A stretch of 64,000 nucleotides of DNA. Origin: Rhipidocladum racemiflorum (taxonomy: Eukaryota; Streptophyta; Magnoliopsida; Poales; Poaceae). A program made the translations under genes and the position numbers. The stretch lies in NCBI GenBank assembly GCA_036346355.1, contig CM070570.1:7076649-7140648 (forward strand), written 5' to 3'. The notes beneath the pieces are model-generated. The model was given only the letters and a program-made list of their open reading frames with translations, had not been told where the DNA came from and searched no databases. This document shows positions 24,601-35,520 of this stretch, piece by piece. How positions within the stretch are numbered: position 1 is the stretch's first letter; every line of letters starts with the position of its first letter.

Positions 24601-24771
24601 TCTTACCAAGAGCATCCTATTCGAGTTTTGGAGGAGGTGAACGCAAGAACTCGAAGGAAGACCCTCAAGTTCTATAAGGTTCAGTGGAGCAACCACACCG
24701 AAGATGAGGCCACTTGGGAACGGGAAGACCGTTTGCAAAGCGAATACCCCGAGTTCTTCCAAGCCATGTAA
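21600..24771 (+). pseudogene. pol remnant: protease, RT, RNase H, integrase, chromodomain
   Basis: Decayed polyprotein. Protease is marked near 21610-21665 by an ASHSFI motif whose preceding active-site residues are out of frame. RT starts near 22203 with TKKDGSLRLCVDYR and continues with frameshifts to about 22560. RNase H shows EEHYPTHDLELAAVVHALK near 23010-23080. Integrase spans about 23560-24200, with WKWEDVTMDFI near 23730. A chromodomain with FYKVQWSNHTEDEATWE lies near 24670-24720, and the frame ends with TAA at 24769-24771. The chromodomain targets integration to chromatin in chromoviruses. More than ten frame changes make it non-functional as written; some may be sequence errors. 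Confidence 0.8.
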
Positions 24772-24858
24772 GTGCTTCAACCTGTCTATTTGTAGTCCTT
24801 ATCTATGTAAGTTCCAGTTCCAACTATGTACTGCTTTGAATCTCTGGCGAGATTCCCT

Positions 24859-24870
24859 AAGGGGAGGATT
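24859..24870 (+). other. Polypurine tract
   Basis: AAGGGGAGGA directly before the 3' LTR, where plus-strand DNA synthesis is primed in this class. Confidence 0.7.
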
Positions 24871-25655
24871 TGTCATGGTTCAAACTTTTCCATGTGTGTG
24901 GATATGGGGTAAATGGGTAAATTCCCTTCCTAATTTATCCACACACTCCTCACTCTCTCACCCCCACTCACCTCTCCTCCTTACCCGTGCCCGGCCAGAG
25001 CCCCTCGGTCTCCCTCCCGGCCGGCCACGTGGCGCTTCCTTGCTCGGCCGGCCAGTGCGCCACCCTCCACTGGCCGCCGCCCTTGCGCCTCCCGAAGCCG
25101 CCCCCTGCTGCTGCCTCGGCATTTGCGCTGCCGCTGGGCCACGGCCCCTCTTGGTCGCATGGCCGGCTCCCACCGCCTCCACTCACTTTGCTAGGTGAGC
25201 TTCCCCTCTCTTGCACTCCCTCCCTCCTCTACCTCTCCATGGTTAGGGTTGTGGTGGATTGGGGATCTAGGGTTGGATGAAGGCTAGGTGTATGATGAAA
25301 TGGCTAGAAGGTGGATGCTTCTTGCTCCCTAGGTGTTTGATGAAATGTCTAGAAGGCTCACCATAGGGTATCCCACTGGTTTGAGTGTTAGTCTGTGAGA
25401 GTTTTTATGTCGTTGCGTTTACCCAATCATCCCTTTTGATATGGCTCTGGAGAACACATGATTGTTGGGATGTGTCTCTGTATGTTGTAAGTGAAAACCC
25501 GACAGGTTGTAGTTATATGGTACATGAATGGCTGAATGATTCAGTGTGGGATGTGGGCTTGGTTTCAGTTGTTACATATAACTTTTCCCTTTTAGCATTG
25601 GCATGCCGTCGTTGGTTTAGGTTCTATGTTAAGAATGCGATATTAACCTTGTGTC
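24871..25655 (+). repeat. 3' LTR, truncated
   Basis: Matches the first 777 bp of the 5' LTR. The stretch matching 17180-17646 is almost identical, whereas 24985-25190 differs from 17000-17190 by many substitutions and indels. It is cut off at ..CCTTGTGTC. Confidence 0.85.
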
Positions 25656-25776
25656 CAACGGGACAGAACCGACGGACCGCATCCACAAGCAGCAACCAAC
25701 CAATGGTGGTCCCCAATTGGGGATGTCTCAAGCCACGTGGGCACGATGCCCACAAGGCCATCCACGTTGTTGCTTT
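25656..25776. other. Junction sequence after the broken 3' LTR
   Basis: About 120 bp unrelated to the chromovirus LTR. It marks a deletion or recombination breakpoint at 25655/25656. Confidence 0.4.
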
Positions 25777-26962
25777 TGTTGAGATGTAGTATAACTCTTA
25801 ATCCTGATTGTTCAAATATATTCATATTATATTTCGTTATGAGTGAATTCGAATATATTTTAATGGAGTTCTGTTATAAGCATGGCACCCCGAGAATCAA
25901 TCTAATAGGATAGAAGTGTTTTGCCTCCCTATATTATATATGCTCCTATTGATTGTTCTTCTTATTCAATCAGAGCATTGTTTCTGATCTAGGCAGTCAT
26001 CATCATTCTAAAACACATTATCAGTACGAATCTCCCATAGGATGATCAAGACCATTTGCTTACATCAATTTACACTATATCAAATTTCGACCGACATCAA
26101 GCGATTAAACCTACTGTAAGCTATACGTGTTAAACCTACTGTAAGCCATACGTGAACCCATGGCACGTAAGTTTATCGCATCTGAATAAATTTGTAATCA
26201 TATAGATTATTTCCCAAAATTGCATAGATTATGTGTTTAATCTAAAATTTAGAAAATTAGGGTTTTAAGTCTCCAATTGTTTTTTCTTAAATAGCTACAC
26301 CTGTGGTGTAGCCGCCTGGCCTAAGCCGCCATGAACACCTCGCCGACCGCATCACCGGTCGTGCCCTCCCACGCTAGAAGTGCTACTCTAGGCCACACCC
26401 TGCTGTGCACCTACATCACCACTCGACTGCACCATGACCCCATACTAGTCATTGTCGTCTCCTAGGTGTCACGCTGTCGCCGATCGAGCACCGCTTCATG
26501 CTCGTGCTCACTAGCCCGTAGCCGTACAGGTACCAATGTCCACCATCCTGCTACCGCTCCACATCATCGCCGTCAAACGCGCCCTTTGCGTTGCGTGCTG
26601 AAGCGAGGTGAACGGCCCTTCGTGTAGCCGGTGGTGTCGAAATTTGATGCAATATCAATTCATATAGGTAGACGATCTTGATTAGCCTCGTGGAGCTTCA
26701 TACTAATAATATGTAGTAAAACGTGACGACCATCGTAGATCAAACACAATGGACCGATCGAATAGCAGAAACAATCACGGAGGAGCACACAAGATATAGG
26801 GATGCAAAGGTCTTCTTTTTTTATTAAATTGATTCTCTTATACAAAATAGTGACATATTTATAGCAGAAGTCCATTAGAGCTGGATTCACATTCGCCTAC
26901 AATAAGATATAGTCCAAATATATTTGAACAACCAGTATTCAGAGTCTTCATGTTTCTCAACA
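25777..26962. mobile_element. Two LTRs in inverted orientation around a 0.5-kb core
   Basis: 25777 onward reads TGTTGAGATG.., and the reverse strand from 26962 reads TGTTGAGAAAC... The two can be aligned through shared words TTGTTCAAATATATT, GTTCTGTTATAA/TTCTGCTATAAA, ATCTAGGCAGTC/ATCTACGATGGTC and ATCAAATTTCGA. Each copy therefore contains an LTR plus the start of an internal region, and the internal parts face each other. A leader-like TTATCAGTACGA follows the plus copy, reminiscent of Ty1/copia-type leaders. The middle (26090-26640) is GC-rich and has no recognised gene. No target duplication was found. Confidence 0.6.
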
Positions 26963-27969
26963 TTGAAATATATATATAATAAAAACAAGAAACTGGGGTA
27001 GAGATGGGTCTGTGTGTACGGGGAGGTGGAGAAATTCTAGAGTAGCATGATTTCTCGTAAGTATGAGGTCTAGGAACAAAATCAAACGGATTGTACGTTT
27101 AATAGTGTCCAAGACATTTCATTATCTTTGGCATGCTCTCAGTAAAGTCCAATACAAGCTACTCCTGTCTCTCATCCGAGGTTTCTCTACAAATTTACTT
27201 CAGGTATTCCTAATTTGCGAGCATCTTCACCTAAGAAATATACAGGTGTTACTATAGGGCGTCTCTACCTTTACTCCCTCGTCTCTTCCTCTTTGCCACC
27301 CTTCCTTCTCTTTTAACACAAAAAAATTTTGATTCGAAACTTTCAGTTAGATAACTTTCAAGTAATTTTTGGCTCGAAAACTTTTCATTCAACCGAAAAT
27401 TTTTTGCTTTGAAAACTTTCGATTCAACCAAAAACTCACGACTCAAAAACTTTTGATTAAAAAACCTTCGGTTCAAAAAACTTTCAAAATGGTTTCAAAT
27501 ACTTTTTATTAAAAAAACTTAGTGAGATATGTAAAAACAAGAACCTTTTTTACTCTGAGATAAAGGAAATTGGAAAGAGAATTGGAGAAGAAAAATGGAT
27601 AAAGAGGATGTCGTTAAGTGTCACGATGAGACAGTATTTAAGTGGGAAGGAAAGTGGAAGAAAAAAAGAGCAATGAGACAATGCTACATATCCTGACAAG
27701 GGATCATCCACTCAAAAACTTGATAATTATGCTCTCAAATTAGTAACATTGATTTACCTTTCACGGAGCGAAACATAAATTTGGTGTCAAATTTCGATCC
27801 TTGATATTTAAATCAGTAATGTTTTACTACCAGCTGGACTAATAAAGTTAAAAAGTAGCACACTACTAAAGTAGTATAAGGCACATTTAAAGGGCAAGGA
27901 AATTGATTCAAACTCTCACACATCCAAACAAAAGTCGTGGACTTGCACGAAAGAGCAAGAAAAACTATG
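26963..27969. other. Intergenic, unassigned
   Basis: Contains a 180-bp stretch (27310-27490) of short imperfect repeats of AAAACTTTCGATTCAACC type. The rest is AT-rich without a recognised gene. Confidence 0.4.
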
Positions 27970-28822
27970 TGCCCACATATGGTGCCGTGCATGGTTTATC
28001 CGATTTGATCGATTTTATTTTATTTTTATATAGATCGGTATACATAAGGACTAATTTTTTATTTTGATTCTTCATTTGTTTTCTTTGATTTTTGATCGGT
28101 TTTCTCCGATTTTTGATCGGTTTACATAAAAAATCGGCACACTTCAGAAAAATTAAAAAAATTGGAATAAATTGAATAAATTCTTAATAAATCCCAAATA
28201 ATCAACCAAAGACCTCATAGAAATTTTAATAATTTTTTAATTTGTTTAGTGCTTCTAAAAAATTAAAAATAACAATTAAAAAAGGAACAACGACACTTTC
28301 ATATTTTTATAAAAATTTACAAGCATGATGATGCTCTGAATTTTAATAGTATCATAAAAAGTTTTCAAGAATCAAGTAGTAAAATATCCAAAAATAGTAG
28401 ACTTCATTTATTGCTCCTATAAAATCAAAAATAGAAGAACATATATGAAGAAAGTAGCACTTTCAGAATTTTTTTTAAAAAATACACATATTTGATCATC
28501 ATCTAAATATTTTAAAACATCATTATAACTACCTTAGGATCACACAAAAAAATAAAAAATATTAGACTTCATTTATTGCCCCTAAAAAATATGAAAGATC
28601 ATATACGAAGAGAGTAGCACTGTCTGAATTTTAAACAAATACATTGGGCTTATCATCTTCTGAAAATTTTACATCATCATTACAATTGCCTCAAAAAAAT
28701 TTAGAAATTTTATGAAAATTTTGAATAAATTTTTCCAAATTTTTTGAATTGGACCAGTTCCAAATCTCGAGACGACTCGATATGGTCAAAAATCACAATT
28801 TTCGTCGATTTTTGGAACCCTA
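27970..28822 (-). repeat. AT-rich repeat element (copy 2, inverted)
   Basis: Reverse complement of the family at 14735-16367. The minus strand starts TAGGGTTCCAAAAATCGACG at 28822, matching CCAAAAATAGACG near 14756, and shares the GTCCAATTCAAAAA and TGATCATCATCTA words. It is shorter than copy 1. Confidence 0.55.
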
Positions 28823-30039
28823 ATGTCATGCTTTATATTTGGGATGCAATCGGATAGGATAGATGCCGATCGACCTGCTAGATCTGTTTGGATTGAATGC
28901 GAATAGGCGCGTAGGGTAGTTGTTGTATTCGGCATCAATTTCGGATAGTTAGTTTTGGATTCTGCATTAGATTTAGAAGATCGCTACTTGTTGTGTCGGA
29001 ATGTTCTGATTATATTATATGATAATTCTTAATAACTCAATTTGGATAATCAGATTCGGATACGTACAATACATATTCTAGCAACTTTAGTTAGGCCCAA
29101 CCAAATAGCCCAAGTTAGGATCTCCCTCCACGGCTCTACACTCTTGCTGTCGTTCCATCCACTATCCCGCTGGCCAATGCCGAGCTCCAACGAGCTTGAT
29201 ATGCAAGAATATAATTCCACTTTGCCGAGCACCAACGGCTCCATGCTTTTGAAATTTTATTGATCCACCCGATAAATTTGATTTGTTAAATTATGATAAT
29301 ACTATTTGCATATTGAATTCATACGGTTGATTAATCGTTGCTATATGTATGCTATATGCAATATCTGTTTTCACGCGATATCCGACAAAAAGTATTTGGT
29401 ACCGTATTGATTTCGCTTTGTATTCATTTCAAATTCGTGACCGATATTATATATGTCAAATTTGTATCTAGTGCTATCCGTATTTAACTTTGATTTTGAT
29501 AAAAAAAAAATATAGTATAAGATAAAAACAAAAAATGATAGGATCGAATTCAAGCTGATTGCACCCTAGTTGTATCGTATCTGTGTAGGCGCAATGCGTT
29601 CTTTGGCTGAAATAGAGACAACAAACATTTACACCACGTATTAATGGTTTTTGAGCATCGAGTGAAATTTCGTGTTCGGAGCACATCTCGAAGTAGGCTG
29701 AAACCCAAAATCTCAATGAAATCTTGTAATTTTGGTCGAAATTTGTAAAGCAAGTTTAAAATCCGGTTTTTTTTTACACCAAGAAAGCCGAGGTGTCAAC
29801 CTATTTGAAAAAGATTTTAGCAAAATATGCCAAAATTTTGGCCATTTTCCAATACGTGACTAATGAATATCTTGAGCTTATTTTGATCAAAGATCAACAC
29901 ATCAATTTTGGTCACTGATGCCAATTTCAGTCCGAAGGGCATGGGTTCGAATCCCATTCTTAACAAATAATGAATCTCATTTTTTCCCCACCTGCTTCTT
30001 GCATAGTGCCTTGCTACAGCAAAAAATTATTTGCCAGGA
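28823..30039. other. AT-rich intergenic, unassigned
   Basis: No gene was recognised. A tRNA T-arm-like GGGTTCGAATCCC lies near 29942 but has no acceptor stem or anticodon arm around it. Confidence 0.4.
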
Positions 30040-30117
30040 GTGGAAACCGGGTAGTTGAGGTGAGAGCCAATCTTCCGACCGCTCTACCAACTGAGCTAAA
30101 GTTAGTTTGTGAGGATA
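30040..30117 (-). repeat. tRNA-derived SINE-like fragment
   Basis: On the minus strand TTAGCTCAGTTGGTAGAGCG matches a tRNA D-arm and pol III A box. A degenerate B box (GGTTTCCACTCC) lies about 45 nt downstream. The rest of a tRNA is absent, so this looks like a SINE head or tRNA fragment. Confidence 0.35.
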
Positions 30118-30147
30118 CAACTGAGCTAAAGTTAGTTTGTGAGGATA
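30088..30147. repeat. 30-bp direct duplication
   Basis: Exact tandem copies at 30088-30117 and 30118-30147, starting CAACTGAGCTAAAG, duplicating the D-arm part of the tRNA-like fragment. Confidence 0.9.
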
Positions 30148-30218
30148 TTGAGGGTCGCCAACGTCCGTAGATTCTTTTGCTTTCGAATTTTTACCTGTTC
30201 ATTAACTCATTGAACCCA

Positions 30219-30838
30219 TTAATCCTTTAATCGTTTATTATTAATCATCCAAAATACACTTAGAGGCCTAGATGCACTTTCACTAACGTTATCAAAATTC
30301 ACAAAAAACCAAATATTTCGAAAGTCAAGGAAATTTAAAATTTGGTCAAACCGCTGAGCGAAATCGCGGTTTTTGGATGAAAACCACTGGCGGTTGAAAA
30401 ATAGGGAAAAAATTGTTGTAAATTTTGTAAAAAGCCATTAAATGGCAAAAATGATGTTTGAATAATTGATACTAAATGTAATTAAACAAATATTGGTACT
30501 AAATATACTTCAAAAAAATATTGCTACTAAATATACTTCAAAAAAATATTGCTGCTAAATATAATTGAATGGCTCAAAAATATCTCTAAACTTCATTTTT
30601 TTAAAAAATATTTACGCCAGATAACATAAGGCTATTATTGTAATTGTATGGAAATTTTGGATAAATTTTGTAAAAACTTTTAATTATTTGAAATTTAAAT
30701 TTGAGTAGTAAACCGGACTGTTTATTTTCAAACCAGAACGACTGACTTGAAATTCAAAAAATTCATTTAAATTTCGATGAAAATTTGAACCCTACGCGCA
30801 ACAGCGAGGCCCGAAACGCCACATATCCCGTCAAAAAA
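30219..30838. repeat. Direct repeat, copy A (about 620 bp)
   Basis: Closely matches 31467-32076 through the words AAACCGCTGAGCGAAATCGC, ATATTGCTGCTAAATATA and AACGCCACATATCCCGTCA. It may be an LTR pair of a small element or a segmental duplication; no terminal TG/CA plus target duplication was established. Confidence 0.75.
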
Positions 30839-30903
30839 GAAGAGGATGGGGTATGTAAACGTAGGACCTGAGACCTGACTTCGATCACCGGAGGAGGGTC
30901 GGT

Positions 30904-31463
30904 TGTGGTGACAATCGTGAGATGTGGGAAAAATTACGACACAAGCGAGTATACTGGTTCGAGCCCACTCGGTCGGGTAATAGCTCTACTCCAGCCTTCC
31001 CCAGATGGCGAGGGAACAACCTTAAAATGGTGGAGTCAGTACAGTGGTGTCCGAACTTGTAAGCCTGGCACAATGTTTGGGAGCGCATGTGTGTGGGTGG
31101 ACATCCCTCTCCCCATGCGACTACCCGGGGGTCTCTTATACTGCCCCTTTTTCGTTACAAGTAATTTAATTGTCTTTATTCTCGAGAGGAGCGGATCCAT
31201 GATCCACCAAGTCCAGATTGTAACCGTCCCGGATCTTCTGACCACGTCTGTGTGAATTCCGGACTTGACGGATCTGGCAAACCATCTCGTAGGGCTCACG
31301 CCCAATCCTCCAAGCTTCAAGTCTTGGTCGTGGGGTGACTTCATGCTCGAGGTCGGGCGGATGTAGCTCGGTCAACAGGACGACAGGGGGGCCCTATCCT
31401 GAGCTCTCAGTTTGAGCCTATTGACCGTCTTGTTGTCCGAGCGAGATTTTTCAGCCCCTGACA
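30904..31463 (-). repeat. Gypsy-type LTR fragment between the direct repeats
   Basis: The minus strand starts TGTCAGGGGCTGAAAAATC at 31463 and ends ..GTCACCACA. It shares the CTGGAGTAG..CGAACCAGTATA region and TATA layout with the solo LTRs at 33288 and 52791. No target duplication was found, so boundaries are approximate. Confidence 0.45.
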
Positions 31464-31466
31464 AGT

Positions 31467-32076
31467 CCTTTATTCGTTTGTCATTAATCATCCAAAACAC
31501 AATTAGGGGCCTAGATGCACTTTCACTAGCGGTATCAAAATTCACAAAAAACCAAATAGTTCGAAAGTCAAATGAATTTAAAATTTGGTCAAACCGCTGA
31601 GCGAAATCGCGATTTTTGGATGAAAACCGCTGGCGGTTGAAAAATAGGGGAAAAAAATTGTTGTAAATTTTGTAAAAAGCCATTAGATGGCAAAAATGAT
31701 GTTTGAATAATTATTATTAAATATAATTAAACAAATATTGGTACTAAATATACTTCAAAAAATATTGCTACTAAATATACTTCAAAAAAATATTGCTGCT
31801 AAATATAATTGAATGGCTCAAAAATATCTCTAAACTTTTTTTAAAGTATTTACGACAGATAACATAAGGCTATTATAGTAATTGTAGGGAAATTTTGGAT
31901 AAATTTTGTAAAAACTGTTAATTATTTGAAATTTAAATTTGAGTAGTAAACCGAACTGTTTATTTTCAAACCAGAAGGACACTTGAAATTCAAAAAATTC
32001 ATTTGAATTTCGATGAAAAATTGAACCCTACTCGCAACAGCGAGGCCCGAAACGCCACATATCCCGTCAAAAAGGA
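31467..32076. repeat. Direct repeat, copy B (about 610 bp)
   Basis: Second copy of 30219-30838, with small indels. Confidence 0.75.
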
Positions 32077-32753
32077 GACAGGAAGCGCCAAAAATGCTGA
32101 CGGTCGAGGGGGCTCGGGCAAGGAGCAGTGTTCACGGTAAAGAGAAAAGCGAGTGAACGGGGGGGAGATCGTCTGATGGGAAAAGATGGTCAGGTAACAA
32201 GAAATGTTTGTCGAACGTGAACGTGTAGCACGCGTCGGGACCACAGCGGACCACAGCGAGAGGAGACATGCCAATCTTATCCTGATTTACAGTGCTCACC
32301 AGTAACGGCCAGGCATAAGTAAGTGCCTTAGGGAGTGGTTTTATTCTCTACCTAGCCATAAACCCCTAAAGATACTAGTACTGTTGAAGCTCCCGTTTAC
32401 CCAACATATGGTCGCTCGGAATGAATGCATGAATAATTTGCACTTCAGCCCTTTATTTTTTCCATTTAAACCTTCACGCTATTTTATTTACCATTTTTAT
32501 TGAAACGTTTATAATAGAAACCTTTGAGCATAATAGTAAATTACACACGCACCTCCTGTCCCACCTGTGAAAATATACTAAAGTCCTCACCAACATTTTT
32601 TTCTCCCTAGCCTTACTTCTCTTCCTCTCCCACAGAAATTCCCCATCCTAAATCCGCTGAGTTTCCCTTTCGATTGTCGTCGTGCCGTCGCTATTCCCGA
32701 CCAGATCTGGTCGGGGTCGATGTTTGCTGCCCTTGCCATCAGCTCCCTTGACT
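32077..32753. other. Intergenic, unassigned
   Basis: Mixed DNA; nothing was recognised before the 219-bp repeats begin. Confidence 0.35.
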
Positions 32754-34265
32754 AGAGCAGTCGGGTGCCACCACCGGCCTCAACGATGCTGAATTGCCAT
32801 CATCTTCGTCGTCTTCTGCCACCCACGCTGCTCATCGTTTGCCACCACCCGTAGTCGTTGTTGTTCACCATCGCCCACTATGTCATCGTCGATGGTTGCC
32901 GGATCGCTGATGTCTTGCAAACGCTCCTCTAACACCCTGCAAGCCATCGTCTCATATCTATCATGCCATACCAGAGCAGTCGGGTGCTGCCACCGGCCTC
33001 AACGATGCTGACTTGCCGTCATCTTCGTCGTCTTCTGCCACCCACGCTGCTCATCGTTTGCCACAGCCCGTAGTCGTTGTCGTTCACCGTCACCCACTCT
33101 GTCATCATCGATGGTTGCTGGATCGCTGATGTCTTGCAAAGGCTCCTCTAACACCCTGCAAGCCATCGTCTCATATCTATCGTGCCATACCAGAGCAGTC
33201 GGGTGCCGCCACTGGCCTCAATGATGCTGACTTGCTGTCATCTCCGTCGTCTTCTGCCACCCACACTGCTCATCGTTTGCCACCACCTGTCGGTGTTTCG
33301 GGCACCAGCAATACGATTTGTAAGTCTCGGGGGTCGCGCGCTCCCTCTCCTCGAATGGTTGACTCAGGGAGCCCAAGGTATATACTGGTTCGGGCTGAAT
33401 GTCCCTACTCCAGTTCGCGTGAGGTTCTGTATTGCTTTCGGTCGTGAGGTTACAAGCGTTTCTTGCCTTAGGAGGAAGAAGAACTCATCTATCGATCGAT
33501 CCCCCCCTCTTACGAGGGTCCTGCCTCCCTTTATATAGTCGGAGGGGGCAGGCGACATGGGAGTTTTGGAAAAAATGAAAAGAAGAGGGGGTCCTCCACG
33601 TCCAGGAGCTGCGGTATCAAGGAACGATCGGTGCTCGCTCGCCCTATGCTGGGGTTGGTAGACACGCCGGGTTGCATGGTTTTCTGGCTCGTTGGGAAGC
33701 GGTGTACCAACTTCCTGCAGACTTGCCAGATGATGACGTAGTGGCTTGACCTTGGCGTTGCCTCGGGAGAGGGCGCGTCTGTCTGCTTGACCTATCCTAG
33801 CGATGGGACTGGTGTCTTGACTTCGGTGGCTTCGCTGTTGAGGAGCCACCTGCCCATGCACGATCGCTCCGTGCCGTCGCGTCCGTAGGGCAGGTAGCCA
33901 GCTGCGAGCGGGAGGGGGGGGGAGGGGGGATGGAATCCTGTCCGCAGGCGTGGATGGTCGTGGCTCACCAGGGCCAACGAGGTGTCCGACCAGGGGGCCA
34001 GAACGCTTCCCGACTGGCTGGGTCGGGAACCGGGGCGTCCCCTTTGGCCCAGCGAGGCCTTTAGCTGAAGTTGGGTCTGGGGCGACCCATTCACCTTTTC
34101 GGGCCACTAGGGATACCCATGGTATGAGTACCCGTCACCACCCATAGTCATTGTCGTCCACCGTCATCCACTCTGTCATCTTCAATGGTTGTCGGATCGT
34201 TGATGCCTTGCAAAGGCTCCTCTAACACCCTGCAAGCCATCGTCTCATATCTATCGTGCCATCTT
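32754..34265. repeat. 219-bp tandem triplication split by a solo LTR
   Basis: AGAGCAGTCGGGTGCC recurs at 32754, 32973 and 33192, a strict 219-bp period. The third unit runs 33192-33287, is interrupted by the solo LTR and 5-bp duplication, and resumes at 34143-34265. Units differ at a few percent of sites. No ORF is kept across the units. Confidence 0.88.
33288..34137 (-). mobile_element. Solo LTR (gypsy), target duplication CCACC
   Basis: Flanked by CCACC at 33283-33287 and 34138-34142. The minus strand reads TGACGGGTACTCATACC.. to ..AAACACCGACA, with a TATA-like CTATATAAAGG near 33531-33540. Same family as the solo LTR at 52791-53696. No internal region remains, so it arose by LTR-LTR recombination. 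Confidence 0.9.
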
Positions 34266-34489
34266 AGTTAGATAGACCTACGAGGCACCAACTTATATCA
34301 CTACTCCATCTTTCAAGTTTATATGGCTTCTTTTTTTTTTAATGATTTGTCTATAAATACAAGATGCATTCATATTTTAATAAAAAATTAGTGCGATGTT
34401 TTCTTTATTTCCCTAACAAATATCTAGTTTTACTCTATATTCTTCACTATGCAGCATTGAGTACAGTAATTATAGTTAATAGTTATGTG
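34266..34489. other. AT-rich spacer
   Basis: No feature was recognised other than the 8-bp hAT target site at its end. Confidence 0.35.
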
Positions 34490-34721
34490 TAGGGTTGTAA
34501 AAAAAAGCTCGAGCTACTCAAGTTCGGCTCGGTTCGGGCTCCAAACGAACCGAACTCGAGCTCGCCAGCTTCACCGAGCCGAGCTCGAATAGCTCGCAAG
34601 CCTACTCAAACTTGGATCGAGCTTCCGTGAACCGAACTTTCTCGAGCTTATTATCGAGCTTGGCCCGAGCTCGAGCCTGTCAGCCTTAGGCTCGCTCGAA
34701 TTCGGCCCATTTACAGCCCTA
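34490..34721. mobile_element. hAT-type MITE
   Basis: Ends TAGGGTTGTAAA and TTTACAGCCCTA, typical of hAT MITEs. The 8-bp flanks GTTATGTG (34482-34489) and ATTATGTA (34722-34729) match at 6 of 8 positions. The interior is made of CTCGAGCT/GAGCTCGAG-like words. Confidence 0.7.
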
Positions 34722-34729
34722 ATTATGTA

Positions 34730-35068
34730 TAGGCTTAATCATTTTTAATATATACTTACGTGTATAAAGAGAAAGAATAATATAGATTTTTAGTACGAGC
34801 TGAACTCGAGCTCGCGAGCCTACTCAAGTTTGGATCAAGCTTCCGTGAACCGAACTTTCCCGAGTTTGTTATCGAGCTTGCTCGAGCCGAACTTACTCGA
34901 GTTTGTTACCGAGCCTACCAAATTCATAGACTACCGAGCTTATTCGACCTTATCAGCTTACCGAGCTTAGCCTGACAGCTCTAGGCCCGCTCGAATTCGG
35001 CCCGTTTACAGCCCTAGTTATGTATAGGCTTAATCATTTTTAATATATACTTACGTGTATAAAGAGAA
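34730..35068. repeat. Tandem duplication including a partial hAT MITE copy
   Basis: The flank TATGTATAGGCTTAATCATT is present at 34725 and again at 35019. Between them lies a second, 5'-truncated copy of the MITE ending TTTACAGCCCTA at 35016. The MITE and its right flank were thus duplicated as a block. Confidence 0.65.
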
Positions 35069-35520
35069 AATGCATTCAGTAAACATGGACGAAGAAAATA
35101 CGTCGTATATGCCATGTGGTGGAGATCTAGCGGCATAGAGGACAAAGGAGTGAGACGGGGGCCAGAGGAATCAATGGAGTTGAGGCTGCGACAAGAGGTA
35201 GGCCAGGCAGGCCGCCAGGGAAGGCGTACGACGTCGCTCCACGCGGCGTGGCTCATCACGAGATGTGGCGCGCGCGCGTACGGCGGGGTACTTCCTCCGG
35301 GCCCCGCGGCCCTCGTCCTGCCCAGCCCTGGAACCACTTCCGCTGAGCGGCCCCCGAGGGCCCCGAGCCCCCGACACGCCGAGACGTGTTCTCCCAGCGC
35401 CACTACACCACCCCACCACTCCATCTACAGCGCTGCGAGTACTTGCTACTAGTGCCCATTCTTTTTTTCTTTTTTTTTGCTTTTAATTGCCCTCGCCCTT
35501 TCTTTTCTTGTCTTCTACTT
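35069..35520. other. GC-rich intergenic, unassigned
   Basis: GC-rich DNA with ORFs in several frames on both strands; no conserved motif was seen. A T-rich tract lies near 35462-35485. Confidence 0.35.

Larger units (their letters stand above)
16870..25655 (+). mobile_element. Ty3/gypsy chromovirus-type LTR retrotransposon, 3'-truncated
   Basis: The 5' LTR begins TGTCATGG at 16870. A primer-binding site complementary to tRNA-iMet (TGGTATCAGAGCAAGG) is at 20131. Degenerate gag, protease, reverse transcriptase, RNase H, integrase and a C-terminal chromodomain follow in that order. A purine tract precedes the second TGTCATGG at 24871. The 3' LTR stops matching at 25655, where unrelated sequence begins, so about 2.5 kb of it and the target duplication are lost. 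Domain order plus chromodomain and very long LTRs fit the Tekay/Del clade. Numerous small indels break the coding frame. Confidence 0.88.

Noticed and set aside
16868..25656. Intact chromovirus able to move
   Set aside because: Gag and pol have many frame changes and the 3' LTR is cut off at 25655.
29930..29960. Possible tRNA gene around GGGTTCGAATCCC
   Set aside because: Only a T-arm-like word is present; acceptor stem, D-arm and anticodon arm are missing on that strand.
33364..34107. 247-codon minus-strand ORF
   Set aside because: It falls wholly inside the solo LTR bounded by CCACC repeats; proline/arginine-rich and not a known protein.
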